A DNA stretch of 64,000 nt from Mycobacterium sp. SMC-8 (GCF_025263565.1 NZ_CP079865.1:2294001-2358000), one strand, 5' to 3'; numbered from the stretch's first letter, positions 54,352 through 63,140 are shown. Numbers and translations: made by a program. Notes: generated by a model from the letters alone, not told the origin.

Positions 54352-54950
54352 ACCGGGTGGTGGCCCTGATGCGTGCGCTGTTCGCAGCGTGCGCGGCAAC
54401 CGCTGTGCTCGCCGGATGCGCCACCGGCAGTGATGCCGTCGCCCAGGGCGGCAGCTTCGAATTCGTCGCCCCGGGCGGTCAGACCGACATCTTCTACGAC
54501 CCGCCCGGCGACCGCGGCACGCCGGGACCGCTGTCCGGCCCGGATCTGATGGATCCCGACAAGACCATCTCGCTGGACGATTTCGCGGGCAAGGTAGTGG
54601 TGATCAACGTGTGGGGACAGTGGTGCGGCCCATGCCGCACCGAGATCACCCAGCTGCAGAAGGTGTATGAGGCGACCCGGGACCAGGGGGTGGCGTTCCT
54701 CGGTATCGACGTGCGCGACAACAACATCGACGCCCCACGGGATTTCATCATCGACCGCGGAGTGACCTTCCCGTCGATCTACGACCCGCCGATGCGCACG
54801 ATGATCGCGTTCGGCGGGCGCTATCCCACCACGGTGATCCCGTCGACGGTGGTGCTGGACCGGGAGCACCGGGTGGCGGCGGTGTTTCTTCGCGAGTTGC
54901 TCGCCGAGGACCTGCAGCCCATCGTCGAGCGGTTGGCGGCGGAACGATGA
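54348..54950 (+). CDS. thioredoxin-like lipoprotein of cytochrome c maturation (CcsX/ResA-like, Rv0526 homologue)
   Basis: A 200-residue secreted protein with a lipobox LAGC (Cys24) and a thioredoxin domain whose redox pair is Cys93 and Cys96 in QWCGPC. It probably keeps apocytochrome c heme-binding cysteines reduced on the outer side of the membrane, receiving electrons from CcdA. GTG start overlaps the previous stop; its own stop overlaps the CcdA gene. Confidence 0.9.
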   Translation: MNRVVALMRALFAACAATAVLAGCATGSDAVAQGGSFEFVAPGGQTDIFYDPPGDRGTPGPLSGPDLMDPDKTISLDDFAGKVVVINVWGQWCGPCRTEITQLQKVYEATRDQGVAFLGIDVRDNNIDAPRDFIIDRGVTFPSIYDPPMRTMIAFGGRYPTTVIPSTVVLDREHRVAAVFLRELLAEDLQPIVERLAAER

Positions 54951-55735
54951 ACCTAGACCAGATCGATCAGTTGACCACCAGCGGCCCGCTGCTGCTGGCC
55001 ATGGGACTGGCCGCGCTGGCCGGCCTGGTGTCGTTCGCCTCGCCGTGCGTGATCCCGCTGGTGCCCGGCTACCTGTCCTACCTCGCGGCGGTGGTCGGGG
55101 TCGATGACCGACCGGGCGGAGCCGCCGGCCAGACGACGATCCAGGGCGCGCGGTTGCGGGTCGCCGGCGCGGCGGGACTGTTCGTGGCGGGATTCACGGT
55201 GGTGTTCCTGCTCGGCACGGTCGCCGTGCTCGGGATGACGACGACGTTGATCACCAATCAGCTTCTGCTGCAACGCCTCGGCGGGGTGGTCACGATTCTG
55301 ATGGGTCTGGTGTTCATCGGCCTGGTGCCGGTGCTGCAGCGTGACACGCGGATCACGCCGCGCCAGATCTCCACGCTCGGCGGGGCGCCGCTGCTCGGCG
55401 CGGTGTTCGCACTCGGCTGGACCCCGTGCCTGGGCCCGACGCTGACCGGTGTGATCGCGGTGGCGTCGGCGACCGAGGGCAGCAACGTCGCGCGTGGGGT
55501 GGTGCTCGTTGTGGCGTACTGCCTGGGGCTGGGAATTCCGTTCGTGCTGCTGGCCTTCGGGTCGGAGCGCGCGGTGGCGGGGCTGGGCTGGCTGCGCCGG
55601 CACACCCGCACCATCCAGGTGCTCGGCGGGGTGCTGATGATCCTGGTCGGCACCGCACTGGTCACCGGTTTGTGGAACGAGTTCGTGTCCTGGGTGCGCG
55701 ACGCGTTCGTCAGCGACGTCAGGCTGCCGATCTGA
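54947..55735 (+). CDS. ccdA: cytochrome c biogenesis thiol-disulfide transporter
   Basis: A 262-residue membrane protein with six hydrophobic segments. CcdA carries electrons from cytoplasmic thioredoxin across the membrane; the two redox cysteines are seen in FASPCVIPLVPGYLSYL and GWTPCLGPTLTGV. Corresponds to Rv0527. It overlaps the gene before by 4 bases and resB by one base (TGATG). Confidence 0.93.
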   Translation: MNLDQIDQLTTSGPLLLAMGLAALAGLVSFASPCVIPLVPGYLSYLAAVVGVDDRPGGAAGQTTIQGARLRVAGAAGLFVAGFTVVFLLGTVAVLGMTTTLITNQLLLQRLGGVVTILMGLVFIGLVPVLQRDTRITPRQISTLGGAPLLGAVFALGWTPCLGPTLTGVIAVASATEGSNVARGVVLVVAYCLGLGIPFVLLAFGSERAVAGLGWLRRHTRTIQVLGGVLMILVGTALVTGLWNEFVSWVRDAFVSDVRLPI

Positions 55736-57327
55736 TGCGACTCCTGGCCCTGATCCGCAACACCTGGCGGACCCTGACGTCGATGGGCACCGCGCTGGTG
55801 CTGCTGTTCCTGCTCGCTCTCGCGGCGATCCCCGGCGCGCTGCTGCCGCAGCGCAACCTCAACGAGGCCAAGGTCGCCGAGTACATCGCCGAACGCCCGA
55901 CCCTGGGCCCGTTGCTGGACCGGCTGCAGGCCTTCGATGTGTTCTCCAGCTTCTGGTTCACCGCGATCTACGTGCTGCTGTTCGTCTCGCTGGTGGGTTG
56001 TCTGACCCCCCGCATGGTCGAGCACGTCCGCAGCCTGCGCGCCACCCCGGTGGCGGCGCCGCGCAACCTCGGCCGACTACCCAAGCACCACAGCGCGGAG
56101 GTCCCCGCCGCCGACGCCGAAGCCGCGGCGGCCGCCGTGGAGGGCGAGCTGCGCGGCTGGCGTCGCACCACCCGTCGCGACGGCGACGCGACAGAGGTCT
56201 CCGCCGAGAAGGGCTACCTGCGCGAGTTCGGCAACATCGTCTTCCACTTCTCGCTGCTGGGCCTGCTCGTCGCGATCGCCGCTGGAAAGATGTTCAGCTA
56301 CGAGGGCAACGTCATCGTCGTCGCCAACGGCGGCCCCGGCTTCTGCTCGGCATCCCCGGCCGCGTTCGACTCCTTCCGCGCGGGCAACACCGTCGACGGC
56401 ACCTCGCTGTACCCGATGTGCGTGCGGGTCAATGACTTCGAGGCCACCTACCTGGAGAACGGGCAGGCAGTCGGCTTCCAGGCCAACATCGAATACCAGG
56501 CCGGCGACGATCTGGACACCGGAACCTGGCGGCCGTACCTGCTGAAGGTCAACGAGCCGCTCCGGGTCGGCGGTGACCGCGTCTATCTGCAGGGCCACGG
56601 CTACGCGCCGACGTTCACCGTGACCTTCCCGGACGGGCAGAGCCGCACGCAGACTCTGCAGTGGCGCCCGGAGGACCAGATCACGTTCCTGTCGTCGGGG
56701 GCGATGCGTTTCGATCCGCCCGGCGGCACCTACGCCGACGAACTGCAGCGCCGCCGCAGCCAGATCGCGATCCAGGGCCTGTTCGCGCCGACCGCGCAAC
56801 TCGACGGCACCCTGCTGTCATCCCGCTTCCCCGAGATGAACGACCCGGCTGTCGCCATCGACATCTACAAGGGCGACACGGGTCTGGACACCGGCCGGCC
56901 CCAGTCGCTGTTCACCCTGGACGAGCGGATGATCGGCCAGGGCCGGCTGACGAAGATGGCGCGCGTCAACCTCCAGGCCGGCGAGGACACCCGCCTGGAA
57001 GACGGCACCGTGATCCGCTTCGACGGCGCGGTCCCGTTCGTCAACCTGCAGGTCTCCCACGACCCCGCCCAGATCTGGGTGCTGGTGTTCTCGATGACGA
57101 TGATGGGCGGGCTGCTGGTCTCGCTGGTCATACGCCGGCGCCGCGTCTGGGTGCGGATCACCGACGGACCGGCGGGTACGGTGAACGTCGAGCTGGGCGG
57201 CCTGGCCCGCACCGACAACTCCGGGTGGGGCGACGAGTTCGAACGGCTGACGGCGCGGGTTCTCACTGCCGTGGAGGGCACCGGGACTACCGCGCCGGCA
57301 CGGGAAGAGGAGGCGGAGCGCGCATGA
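55735..57327 (+). CDS. resB: cytochrome c biogenesis protein ResB (CcsB-type, Rv0528)
   Basis: A 530-residue protein with three N-terminal membrane segments, a large extracytoplasmic domain and a C-terminal helix (WVLVFSMTMMGGLLVSLVI). With CcsA it forms the System II heme-export and cytochrome c synthetase. TSMGTALVLLFLLALAAIPG and EFGNIVFHFSLLGLLVAI are characteristic. It begins one base before the end of ccdA. A short 11-codon frame links it to ccsA. Confidence 0.93.
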   Translation: MRLLALIRNTWRTLTSMGTALVLLFLLALAAIPGALLPQRNLNEAKVAEYIAERPTLGPLLDRLQAFDVFSSFWFTAIYVLLFVSLVGCLTPRMVEHVRSLRATPVAAPRNLGRLPKHHSAEVPAADAEAAAAAVEGELRGWRRTTRRDGDATEVSAEKGYLREFGNIVFHFSLLGLLVAIAAGKMFSYEGNVIVVANGGPGFCSASPAAFDSFRAGNTVDGTSLYPMCVRVNDFEATYLENGQAVGFQANIEYQAGDDLDTGTWRPYLLKVNEPLRVGGDRVYLQGHGYAPTFTVTFPDGQSRTQTLQWRPEDQITFLSSGAMRFDPPGGTYADELQRRRSQIAIQGLFAPTAQLDGTLLSSRFPEMNDPAVAIDIYKGDTGLDTGRPQSLFTLDERMIGQGRLTKMARVNLQAGEDTRLEDGTVIRFDGAVPFVNLQVSHDPAQIWVLVFSMTMMGGLLVSLVIRRRRVWVRITDGPAGTVNVELGGLARTDNSGWGDEFERLTARVLTAVEGTGTTAPAREEEAERA

Positions 57328-57359
57328 GTGAAGCTCGCGAGCGAATGAGGCGGCTGTGA
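57324..57359 (+). CDS. 11-codon mini-ORF coupling resB to ccsA
   Basis: ATG at 57324 overlaps the resB stop and the TGA at 57357-57359 overlaps the ccsA GTG at 57356; the frame encodes MSEARERMRRL. A strong GAGGAGGCGGAG lies 6 bases upstream. It would carry ribosomes from resB to ccsA with no gap. It has no sign of a functional peptide, so a coupling role is inferred. Confidence 0.45.
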   Translation: MSEARERMRRL

Positions 57360-58330
57360 GTACGAGCATCGACATCGGGCTGGCCCGGTACTCCGATTGG
57401 GCGTTCACGTCCTCGGTGCTGGTGTTGCTCGCGGCGCTGCTCCTGCTCGCCGTGGAGCTGTCCTACAGCCGCAGCCGCAAGGCCGAGAGTCGCGAGCTGG
57501 TCACCGCCGGAGGCGTGGGCCGCGACAGCGCGGCCCCCGGCGTCGTCATCGACGCGCCGCGGCGTCCGTTCGACGAGCGGCTGGGCACCTCCGGGGTGGC
57601 GCTGGTCTACGTCGGGATCGCGCTGCTGCTGGCCTGCATCGTGCTGCGCGGACTGTCCACCTCACGGGTGCCGTGGGGCAACATGTACGAGTTCATCAAC
57701 CTGACCAGCTTCTGCGGTCTGGTGGCCGCGGCCTGGGTGCTGCGCCGCCCGCAATACCGCTCGCTGTGGGTGTTCGTGCTCGTCCCGGTGCTCATCCTGC
57801 TGACCGTGTCCGGCAAGTGGCTGTACTCGCACGCGGCACCGGTGATGCCTGCGCTGCAGTCCTACTGGCTGCCGATCCACGTGTCCGTGGTCAGCCTGGG
57901 TTCCGGGGTGTTCCTGGTGGCCGGCGTGGCCAGCATCCTGTTCCTGCTGAAGATGTCGCGGCTGGGCGACCCCGACCGCGCCGACGCGATCGGGCGGATC
58001 GTGGCCAAGCTGCCGGACGCCCAGACATTGGACCGGATCGCCTACCGGACCACGATCTTCGCCTTCCCGGTGTTCGGGTTCGGGGTGATCTTCGGGGCGA
58101 TCTGGGCCGAGGAGGCGTGGGGCCGCTATTGGGGCTGGGATCCCAAGGAGACGGTGTCGTTCATCGCGTGGGTCGTCTACGCGGCCTACCTGCACGCCCG
58201 CTCGACCGCCGGTTGGCGGGACAGAAAAGCGGCCTGGATCAACATCGTCGGGTTCGTCGCGATGGTGTTCAACCTGTTCTTCATCAATCTGGTGACGGTG
58301 GGCCTGCACTCGTATGCGGGCGTCGGCTGA
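57356..58330 (+). CDS. ccsA: cytochrome c biogenesis protein CcsA (System II, Rv0529)
   Basis: A 324-residue membrane protein with about eight hydrophobic segments. The tryptophan-rich heme-handling motif is WGWDPKETVSFIAW, preceded by a conserved His, with other conserved histidines in YSHAAPVM, IHVSVVSLG and LHARST. It acts with ResB to deliver heme to apocytochrome c. GTG start; coupled to resB through an 11-codon mini-ORF. Confidence 0.95.
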   Translation: MSTSIDIGLARYSDWAFTSSVLVLLAALLLLAVELSYSRSRKAESRELVTAGGVGRDSAAPGVVIDAPRRPFDERLGTSGVALVYVGIALLLACIVLRGLSTSRVPWGNMYEFINLTSFCGLVAAAWVLRRPQYRSLWVFVLVPVLILLTVSGKWLYSHAAPVMPALQSYWLPIHVSVVSLGSGVFLVAGVASILFLLKMSRLGDPDRADAIGRIVAKLPDAQTLDRIAYRTTIFAFPVFGFGVIFGAIWAEEAWGRYWGWDPKETVSFIAWVVYAAYLHARSTAGWRDRKAAWINIVGFVAMVFNLFFINLVTVGLHSYAGVG

Positions 58331-58351
58331 GCCGGGAGAGGGTACTGACTG

Positions 58352-59455
58352 TTGGTGGACGCGCCGGGGAGTTTTCGGGCACAGCAACGGTTTTCCGATC
58401 CCATGGCGCCAGTTCCCGCCGAATGGACGGCGCCGACCCCGCCCGAGGGGACGCCGCCGGTCGTCGCCGCCGACCCGCCGCCGGTTGTCGCCGCCGACCC
58501 GGCGCCGTATCTGGATCTGTCGACCGTCGCGCTGCTGGGCCACGCGAACCGCGGCCCGTCCTCGGGCTGGCGCAAGTGGCTGTACTGGGGCTCGGGCAAG
58601 CTGATCGACGTCGGGGAGAACCCGAAAGTGCTGCGCCGCAACAGCCTTGTCGCGCAGGTGCAACAGCCGCTGCGGGGCTGCTACCGCATCGCGATGCTGT
58701 CGCAGAAGGGTGGTGTCGGCAAGACCACGATCACCGCAACGCTCGGTGCGACGTTCGCCACCACCCGCGGCGACCGGGTGATCGCGGTGGACGCCAACCC
58801 CGATCGGGGCACCCTGAGCCAGAAGGTGCCGGTCGAGACCTCGGCCACCGTGCGCCATCTGTTGCGCGACGCCGAAGGGATCGCCTCCTACAGCGACGTG
58901 CGGCATTACACCTCGCAGGGGCCGAGCCGATTGGAAGTCCTGGCCTCGGAGAGCGATCCTGCGGTGTCGGAGGCGTTCAGCGCCGCCGACTACTGCCGCG
59001 CGGTCGACGTGCTCGAGCGCTTCTACAGCGTGGTGCTGACCGACTGCGGCACCGGCATGCTGCACTCGGCGATGTCAGGGGTCATCGAGAAGGCCGACGT
59101 GCTGGTGGTGATCAGCTCCGGTTCGGTCGACGGGGCACGTAGCGCATCCGCGACGCTGGACTGGCTGGACGCGCATGGCCACGAGGACATGGTGCGCAAC
59201 TCGATCGCCGTCATCAACGGCGTGCGGCGCGGGTCGAAGCGTGGCGCCTCGAAGGTGGACCTGAACAAGGTCGTGGATCATTTCGCCCGGCGGTGCCGCG
59301 CGGTGTGTCAGGTGCCGTTCGACCCACATCTGGAGGAGGGCGCCGAGATCAGCCTGGAGCGGCTGCGCGGGGACACCCGGGAATCGTTGCTGGAGTTGGC
59401 CGCAGTGGTCGCCGAGGGCTTCCCGCGGGCGCGGCGCGCCGACCCGGTGGGTTAG
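58352..59455 (+). CDS. MinD/ParA-like ATPase with N-terminal Pro-rich region (Rv0530 homologue)
   Basis: A 367-residue protein. The first 100 residues are low-complexity and Pro-rich (a PPVVAADP unit is repeated). The ATPase core has a deviant Walker A LSQKGGVGKTTI, VIAVDANPDRG and a second Lys-rich region. This type resembles the EspI/SpoIIIAA-like MinD proteins of actinobacteria rather than chromosome-segregating ParA; no parB is near. TTG at 58352 or GTG at 58355 may start it. It follows ccsA by 21 bases, so co-expression with cytochrome c genes is likely. Confidence 0.85.
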   Translation: MVDAPGSFRAQQRFSDPMAPVPAEWTAPTPPEGTPPVVAADPPPVVAADPAPYLDLSTVALLGHANRGPSSGWRKWLYWGSGKLIDVGENPKVLRRNSLVAQVQQPLRGCYRIAMLSQKGGVGKTTITATLGATFATTRGDRVIAVDANPDRGTLSQKVPVETSATVRHLLRDAEGIASYSDVRHYTSQGPSRLEVLASESDPAVSEAFSAADYCRAVDVLERFYSVVLTDCGTGMLHSAMSGVIEKADVLVVISSGSVDGARSASATLDWLDAHGHEDMVRNSIAVINGVRRGSKRGASKVDLNKVVDHFARRCRAVCQVPFDPHLEEGAEISLERLRGDTRESLLELAAVVAEGFPRARRADPVG

Positions 59456-59480
59456 CGGTCGGACCGAACGTCGATCAGTG

Positions 59481-59660
59481 TCAAGGCCGGGGCTGGTCGG
59501 GACGCGGCTGGTCGTCGCGCGGATTGATCCGTCGCAGGAATTCCGGATCGTCGTCCGGTCCGATCACCCGGTGCCGCGGTCGGTTCGCGTTCATCCGGCT
59601 CACCCGCCAGCCCACGTAGACCAGTGCGGCCAAAACGAGCATCAGGAGCAAATACGCCAC
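59481..59660 (-). CDS. small membrane protein, single helix (Rv0530A-like)
   Basis: A 59-residue protein: one N-terminal hydrophobic helix (AYLLLMLVLAALVYVGW), a basic region, and a Pro/Asp/Arg-rich tail with repeated DQPRP. The GTG at 59660 has a near-perfect AGGAGGT ribosome site 8 bases upstream and a TATATT -10 element. That is strong evidence for a real gene. It is convergent with the MinD-like gene and divergent from the DUF4229 gene. Confidence 0.8.
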   Translation of the reverse strand: MAYLLLMLVLAALVYVGWRVSRMNANRPRHRVIGPDDDPEFLRRINPRDDQPRPDQPRP

Positions 59661-59679
59661 TCAAAACCTCCTTCCTGTC

Positions 59680-59685
59680 AATATA
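59680..59685 (-). promoter_or_regulatory. -10 element for the small membrane protein gene
   Basis: On the minus strand TATATT predicts a start site near 59673 and a leader of about 12 bases that contains AGGAGGT. Confidence 0.5.
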
Positions 59686-59696
59686 CGCGCCGTCGG

Positions 59697-59702
59697 TAGG
59701 CT
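59697..59702 (+). promoter_or_regulatory. -10 element for the DUF4229 gene (leaderless)
   Basis: TAGGCT lies 13 bases before the GTG at 59710, so the mRNA would begin at or next to the start codon. Confidence 0.45.
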
Positions 59703-59709
59703 CGCTTTC

Positions 59710-60048
59710 GTGTCGAAGGACCCACGCCCGACCTCGCGGCTCATTGTTGATGTGCTGGCTTACACCGCCGCACGGCTGGTGCTCGTCGTCGCGCTGACGG
59801 CGGCCATTCTCGGTGTCGGGCACCTGGCCGGCATCCGTGAATTCCCCGTCGTGGTCGCGCTGTTGTTCGCGATCGTGATCGGGTTGCCGGTGGGAATCTG
59901 GGTGTTCACGCCGCTGAGGCGGCGTGCCAACGAGAGCATCGCGGTGTGGGACGAACGGCGGCGCCGTGACAGGGAGCAGCTGCAGTCGCGGCTGCGCGGA
60001 GGCGTCGATGGCCGGCCCGCCGGTCGCGACGGCAAGACCGACACCTGA
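59710..60048 (+). CDS. DUF4229 family small membrane protein (Rv0531 homologue)
   Basis: A 112-residue protein with two hydrophobic segments (AARLVLVVALTAAILGVG and VVVALLFAIVIGLPVGIWVF) and a long basic cytoplasmic tail starting RRRANESIAVWDERRRR. This is the DUF4229 pattern found across actinobacteria. GTG start follows a TAGGCT element. Function unknown. Confidence 0.8.
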   Translation: MSKDPRPTSRLIVDVLAYTAARLVLVVALTAAILGVGHLAGIREFPVVVALLFAIVIGLPVGIWVFTPLRRRANESIAVWDERRRRDREQLQSRLRGGVDGRPAGRDGKTDT

Positions 60049-60124
60049 CGCTGCGCGTCGAGAACGTAACGTCACGGTGAATTCGTGGGCTTAGCTGTGC
60101 CCGAACGCGGGTAACAGAAATGTC

Positions 60125-60538
60125 ATGAACAATCCGCAGGTCATGACCCGTCCTGGGGGCATGACGAGCCACAGAGGTATCAGTAGCCCCAAGGTCATGG
60201 TCGGACAGCGGTTGTACCAGCGGTGGATCCGGGAGCTGTGGGCCGGCGAGAGCATCGCCGCGGAGCTGGTGTCACCCGACTTCGTGGGCCATTGGCCGAC
60301 CAGGGACGTCCACGGGCCGGACGAACTGCAGGCCATGGTCGACGAGACCCGCGCCGCGCTCAAAGAACTGCTGTTCGTGGTGGAGGTCGGTCCGATCACC
60401 GACGGCGACCTGGTCGCGGCGCGGTGGATCGCCACCGGTTCGGGGCGGGACGGACCGGCGCGTTTCACCGGCAACGACCTGCTGCGGGTGGCCAACGGCA
60501 GGATCGTCGAGTACTGGAACGGCACCTCGAGGGCCTGA
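60125..60538 (+). CDS. SnoaL-like / ester-cyclase (NTF2-fold) protein
   Basis: A 137-residue protein of the alpha+beta cone (NTF2-like) fold: YQRWIRELWAGESIAAELVSPDFVGHWP and FVVEVGPITDGDLVAARW are typical of SnoaL-like polyketide cyclase relatives. A polar 25-residue tail precedes the domain. The substrate is unknown; catalytic Asp/His cannot be assigned by eye. It stands alone between Rv0531 and the MoxR-type operon. Confidence 0.78.
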   Translation: MNNPQVMTRPGGMTSHRGISSPKVMVGQRLYQRWIRELWAGESIAAELVSPDFVGHWPTRDVHGPDELQAMVDETRAALKELLFVVEVGPITDGDLVAARWIATGSGRDGPARFTGNDLLRVANGRIVEYWNGTSRA

Positions 60539-60550
60539 CGGGCTTGACGG

Positions 60551-61267
60551 TCACTGGGTAGCGGCGTCGCGCAGCAGTTGCCGCAGGGCTTCGAGCGGAT
60601 CGCCGCCACGGTCGAGGCGACGTTCTCCCGTCGGACCGGCCACGTCGGGCGCCGTGATCGGCGGCGCGGGTGGGGCGACGGTGACGGCAGCGGGAGGCGG
60701 CACCGGTGGTGCGAGGGGTGCCACCGAGCCGAGAGCCTCGATCTTGGCGGTGATCCGCTCGTCGGCGTCCTCGCGGATGGCGCGGCGCTCCCGATCGGGG
60801 TCGTCGTTGCCGTCGAAGCAGTTTGCAGGCGCGTCCGCGATCACGGTCAGCGCGCTGGTATACCGCTGCCGCGCCACCTCCGGGCGCGCCTCCCACGCGT
60901 CGATGTCGCCCTGCCGTTCGCGCACCAACGCGAGGTTCACTCGCACCGCGCACGATCGGCCCGGCTCGGTGCGCGCCAGCGCCGCGGAGAACTCGGTGTC
61001 CGCGACGTCGAGCCGGTCTTCGAGCACCGCGAGCCCGCCGGCGGCGAACGCGGTGGTGCCGGGTTCGACGACGTCGAACACCCGCAGCAGCGACACGTCC
61101 TGGCGCAGCGCGCCGATGTCCCCGCTCGCGTAGTGCTGTTGCGCCGAACCGCCGACCACCACCACCGAGATCAACTTCACGGCGACGACGATCGCGGCCA
61201 GCGCGATAGGCGCCGACGCCAGCAGCAGGCGTCTCCGCAGGCGAATCCGGGCCGGCGTGCGCGTCAC
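60551..61267 (-). CDS. membrane-anchored protein at the end of the MoxR-type operon
   Basis: A 238-residue protein with a basic N-terminus, one hydrophobic segment (LLASAPIALAAIVVAVKLIS), helical repeats that look TPR-like (FSAALARTEPGRSCAVRVNLALV) and a Pro-rich C-terminal tail. Its start overlaps the VWA gene before it. TPR proteins accompany BatA/BatB-type VWA proteins in many MoxR operons, which supports the call. Function unknown. Confidence 0.7.
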   Translation of the reverse strand: MTRTPARIRLRRRLLLASAPIALAAIVVAVKLISVVVVGGSAQQHYASGDIGALRQDVSLLRVFDVVEPGTTAFAAGGLAVLEDRLDVADTEFSAALARTEPGRSCAVRVNLALVRERQGDIDAWEARPEVARQRYTSALTVIADAPANCFDGNDDPDRERRAIREDADERITAKIEALGSVAPLAPPVPPPAAVTVAPPAPPITAPDVAGPTGERRLDRGGDPLEALRQLLRDAATQ

Positions 61268-62184
61268 TGCAGTACCTCCCGGCGCGTGGCCCTGGCGCGC
61301 AGCAGGTCCCGGGCGGTCAGGAAGATCTCCGCGAGCAGGAGCAGGCCGGCCAGCAGGGTGAGCACCCAGTAGTACTCGACCCGTCCGGGACTGTCGGCGG
61401 CCTCGGACGGCGCCGCCGCGGAGTCCGTCGGCGCGACGGCCGCGGGCAGCGGGTCCCCGCCGCCACGCTGGACGTAAGACACCCCCAACCGGCCGGCGAT
61501 GTCACGCAGCGTGGCCTCGCCGCGTCCGGTCCCGTAGCCGAGCACGGCTCCGCCGTCGACCGCGGGGGTGTCGAACGTGCCCTGGGGCGCCGTCGATTCC
61601 GGTGCCCCGGAGCCAAGGTAGTAGACGAGGTTCTCCGCGGACGGATACTGCTGGCCCGCCGCGATCAGCTGGTAGCGCAGCACGTTCGCGGCCGCCGCGG
61701 CGTTGACCTCTGTGTCGGCCGCGCTCGGGCCGGGAATCGGGGTGAGCGTCTCGACGACGGGTTGCAGACTCCAGGTGTCGTCAGACAGCGGCCACTCGAC
61801 GGCGGGCCGCGAGGCGAACGTGATCAGCGCGAACCGGGCACCGGGATGCGCGTCGACGAGTCGCTCGATGTCGTCGCGCATCGCCGACATCCGCGGGGTG
61901 CCGTCGGCGCCGACGGTCGCCGAGTCCGCCGACCGGTCGACCACGAGGAAGACGTTGGCCCCGCCCGGCCGCGGATGCCCGGTGTCGGTGTCGGCGGTCG
62001 CTGCGCTGACCGGTCGCGCGGCGGCCAGTAGCAGCAGCAGCATCGCCACCGTCGTGGTCGACCACCGCAGGACCGCGCGGCCTCCCGCGCCCGCGGCGGC
62101 CCGGACACCGAGCAGCCGCAGCACGATCAGCGCCGCCGCGGCGGCGGCCAACACCAGCGGGGGCAGCACCGGATCGAACGTCAT
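61264..62184 (-). CDS. VWA-domain membrane protein (BatB-like)
   Basis: A 306-residue protein with hydrophobic segments at both ends and a von Willebrand factor A domain between. The metal site (MIDAS) reads VVDRSADS, close to the usual DxSxS. The later RFALITFAS is the family's second conserved strand. In MoxR operons such proteins work with the MoxR AAA+ ATPase, which is expected upstream outside the window. It overlaps its neighbours at start and end. Confidence 0.82.
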   Translation of the reverse strand: MTFDPVLPPLVLAAAAAALIVLRLLGVRAAAGAGGRAVLRWSTTTVAMLLLLLAAARPVSAATADTDTGHPRPGGANVFLVVDRSADSATVGADGTPRMSAMRDDIERLVDAHPGARFALITFASRPAVEWPLSDDTWSLQPVVETLTPIPGPSAADTEVNAAAAANVLRYQLIAAGQQYPSAENLVYYLGSGAPESTAPQGTFDTPAVDGGAVLGYGTGRGEATLRDIAGRLGVSYVQRGGGDPLPAAVAPTDSAAAPSEAADSPGRVEYYWVLTLLAGLLLLAEIFLTARDLLRARATRREVLQ

Positions 62185-63140
62185 CGCCGCACCGCCAACA
62201 ACGCCACACCCAGCAGTGCCGAGAGTCCCAGCGCGATCACCAGGACGACGACAGGGGAGTCCACCCGGGCGTCGACACCGCCGGGAGGCCCGGCGGGCGG
62301 GGCCGCACGGATCGCGTCGAGCTGACCGTCGACGGCCTCGGCGTCGAACCGGAAGAACTGCCCTCCGGTCGCCGCTGCCGCCGCACTCAGCGCGGACGTG
62401 TCGCGGCCCGGGGTCGCGATCGCATTGATCTGCACGCCGGCCCGCCGTGCCATGTCGGTGACCTGGGCGTCGGTGAACAGCGACGGCCGGTCGTCACCGG
62501 GTGCCCGCAGCGAACCGGGCCCGAGGTAGATCAGCGACCGCCGGGTGTCACCGGGCTGCTGGAAGTCCGGGAATCCGGTCAGGCACAGGGCGAGCACGTC
62601 GGCGACTGTGGGAGCGTAGTCGTCGTACTCCACCGGCACCGCGAACCGCGGCGCCGCCGGGCCGCCGCGCGAGAACTCAGCCAGCCGCCCCGCGGCGAAC
62701 TGGTGGTCCCGGGTCAGCGGCACCAGGCGCCGGTTCACCGACGTGGCGCCGATGCGCTCGGACCCGTATCCGGTGGCCTGCCGGGCGAAGTAGTCGAGGA
62801 ACCCCGCCGTGGCCTCGTCGGTGGCGGGGGCCCCCGCGCACAGCATGATGTCGTCGCGCGGTTCCGAAGCCTCCGCATTCCAGAAGGTTCCGGTCGGACG
62901 GGCCGTGGCCAGAACGGTCGTCGCGAACAGCAGGACGAGGAGCGTGAGCGCGAGCGTCGCGGCGCGGGTCTGCCGTCGCACCACGGCGCGGTACTCGGGC
63001 AGCTCGGTCAGCCGTGCGGTGTGGGCCAGCGGCAGTTGCCGTTCGCGGCCGCGGCGGACCGGCACCAGCACCGTCAGAGCGGCGGCCAGCAGCAGGGCGC
63101 CGAACCCGAAGGCCACCACCGGCCACCATGTCAGCTCCAC
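62181..63140 (-). CDS. VWA-like membrane protein (BatA-like), degenerate metal site
   Basis: A 319-residue protein with helices near both ends (WPVVAFGFGALLLAAALTVLV and VVLVIALGLSALLGVALLAV). The middle keeps the VWA fold pattern (RSLIYLGPGSLRAPGDDR) but the MIDAS DxSxS is replaced by LCAGAPATDEATA, so it may not bind metal. GTG start at 63140. It overlaps the next upstream gene by 10 bases. Confidence 0.72.
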   Translation of the reverse strand: MELTWWPVVAFGFGALLLAAALTVLVPVRRGRERQLPLAHTARLTELPEYRAVVRRQTRAATLALTLLVLLFATTVLATARPTGTFWNAEASEPRDDIMLCAGAPATDEATAGFLDYFARQATGYGSERIGATSVNRRLVPLTRDHQFAAGRLAEFSRGGPAAPRFAVPVEYDDYAPTVADVLALCLTGFPDFQQPGDTRRSLIYLGPGSLRAPGDDRPSLFTDAQVTDMARRAGVQINAIATPGRDTSALSAAAAATGGQFFRFDAEAVDGQLDAIRAAPPAGPPGGVDARVDSPVVVLVIALGLSALLGVALLAVRR

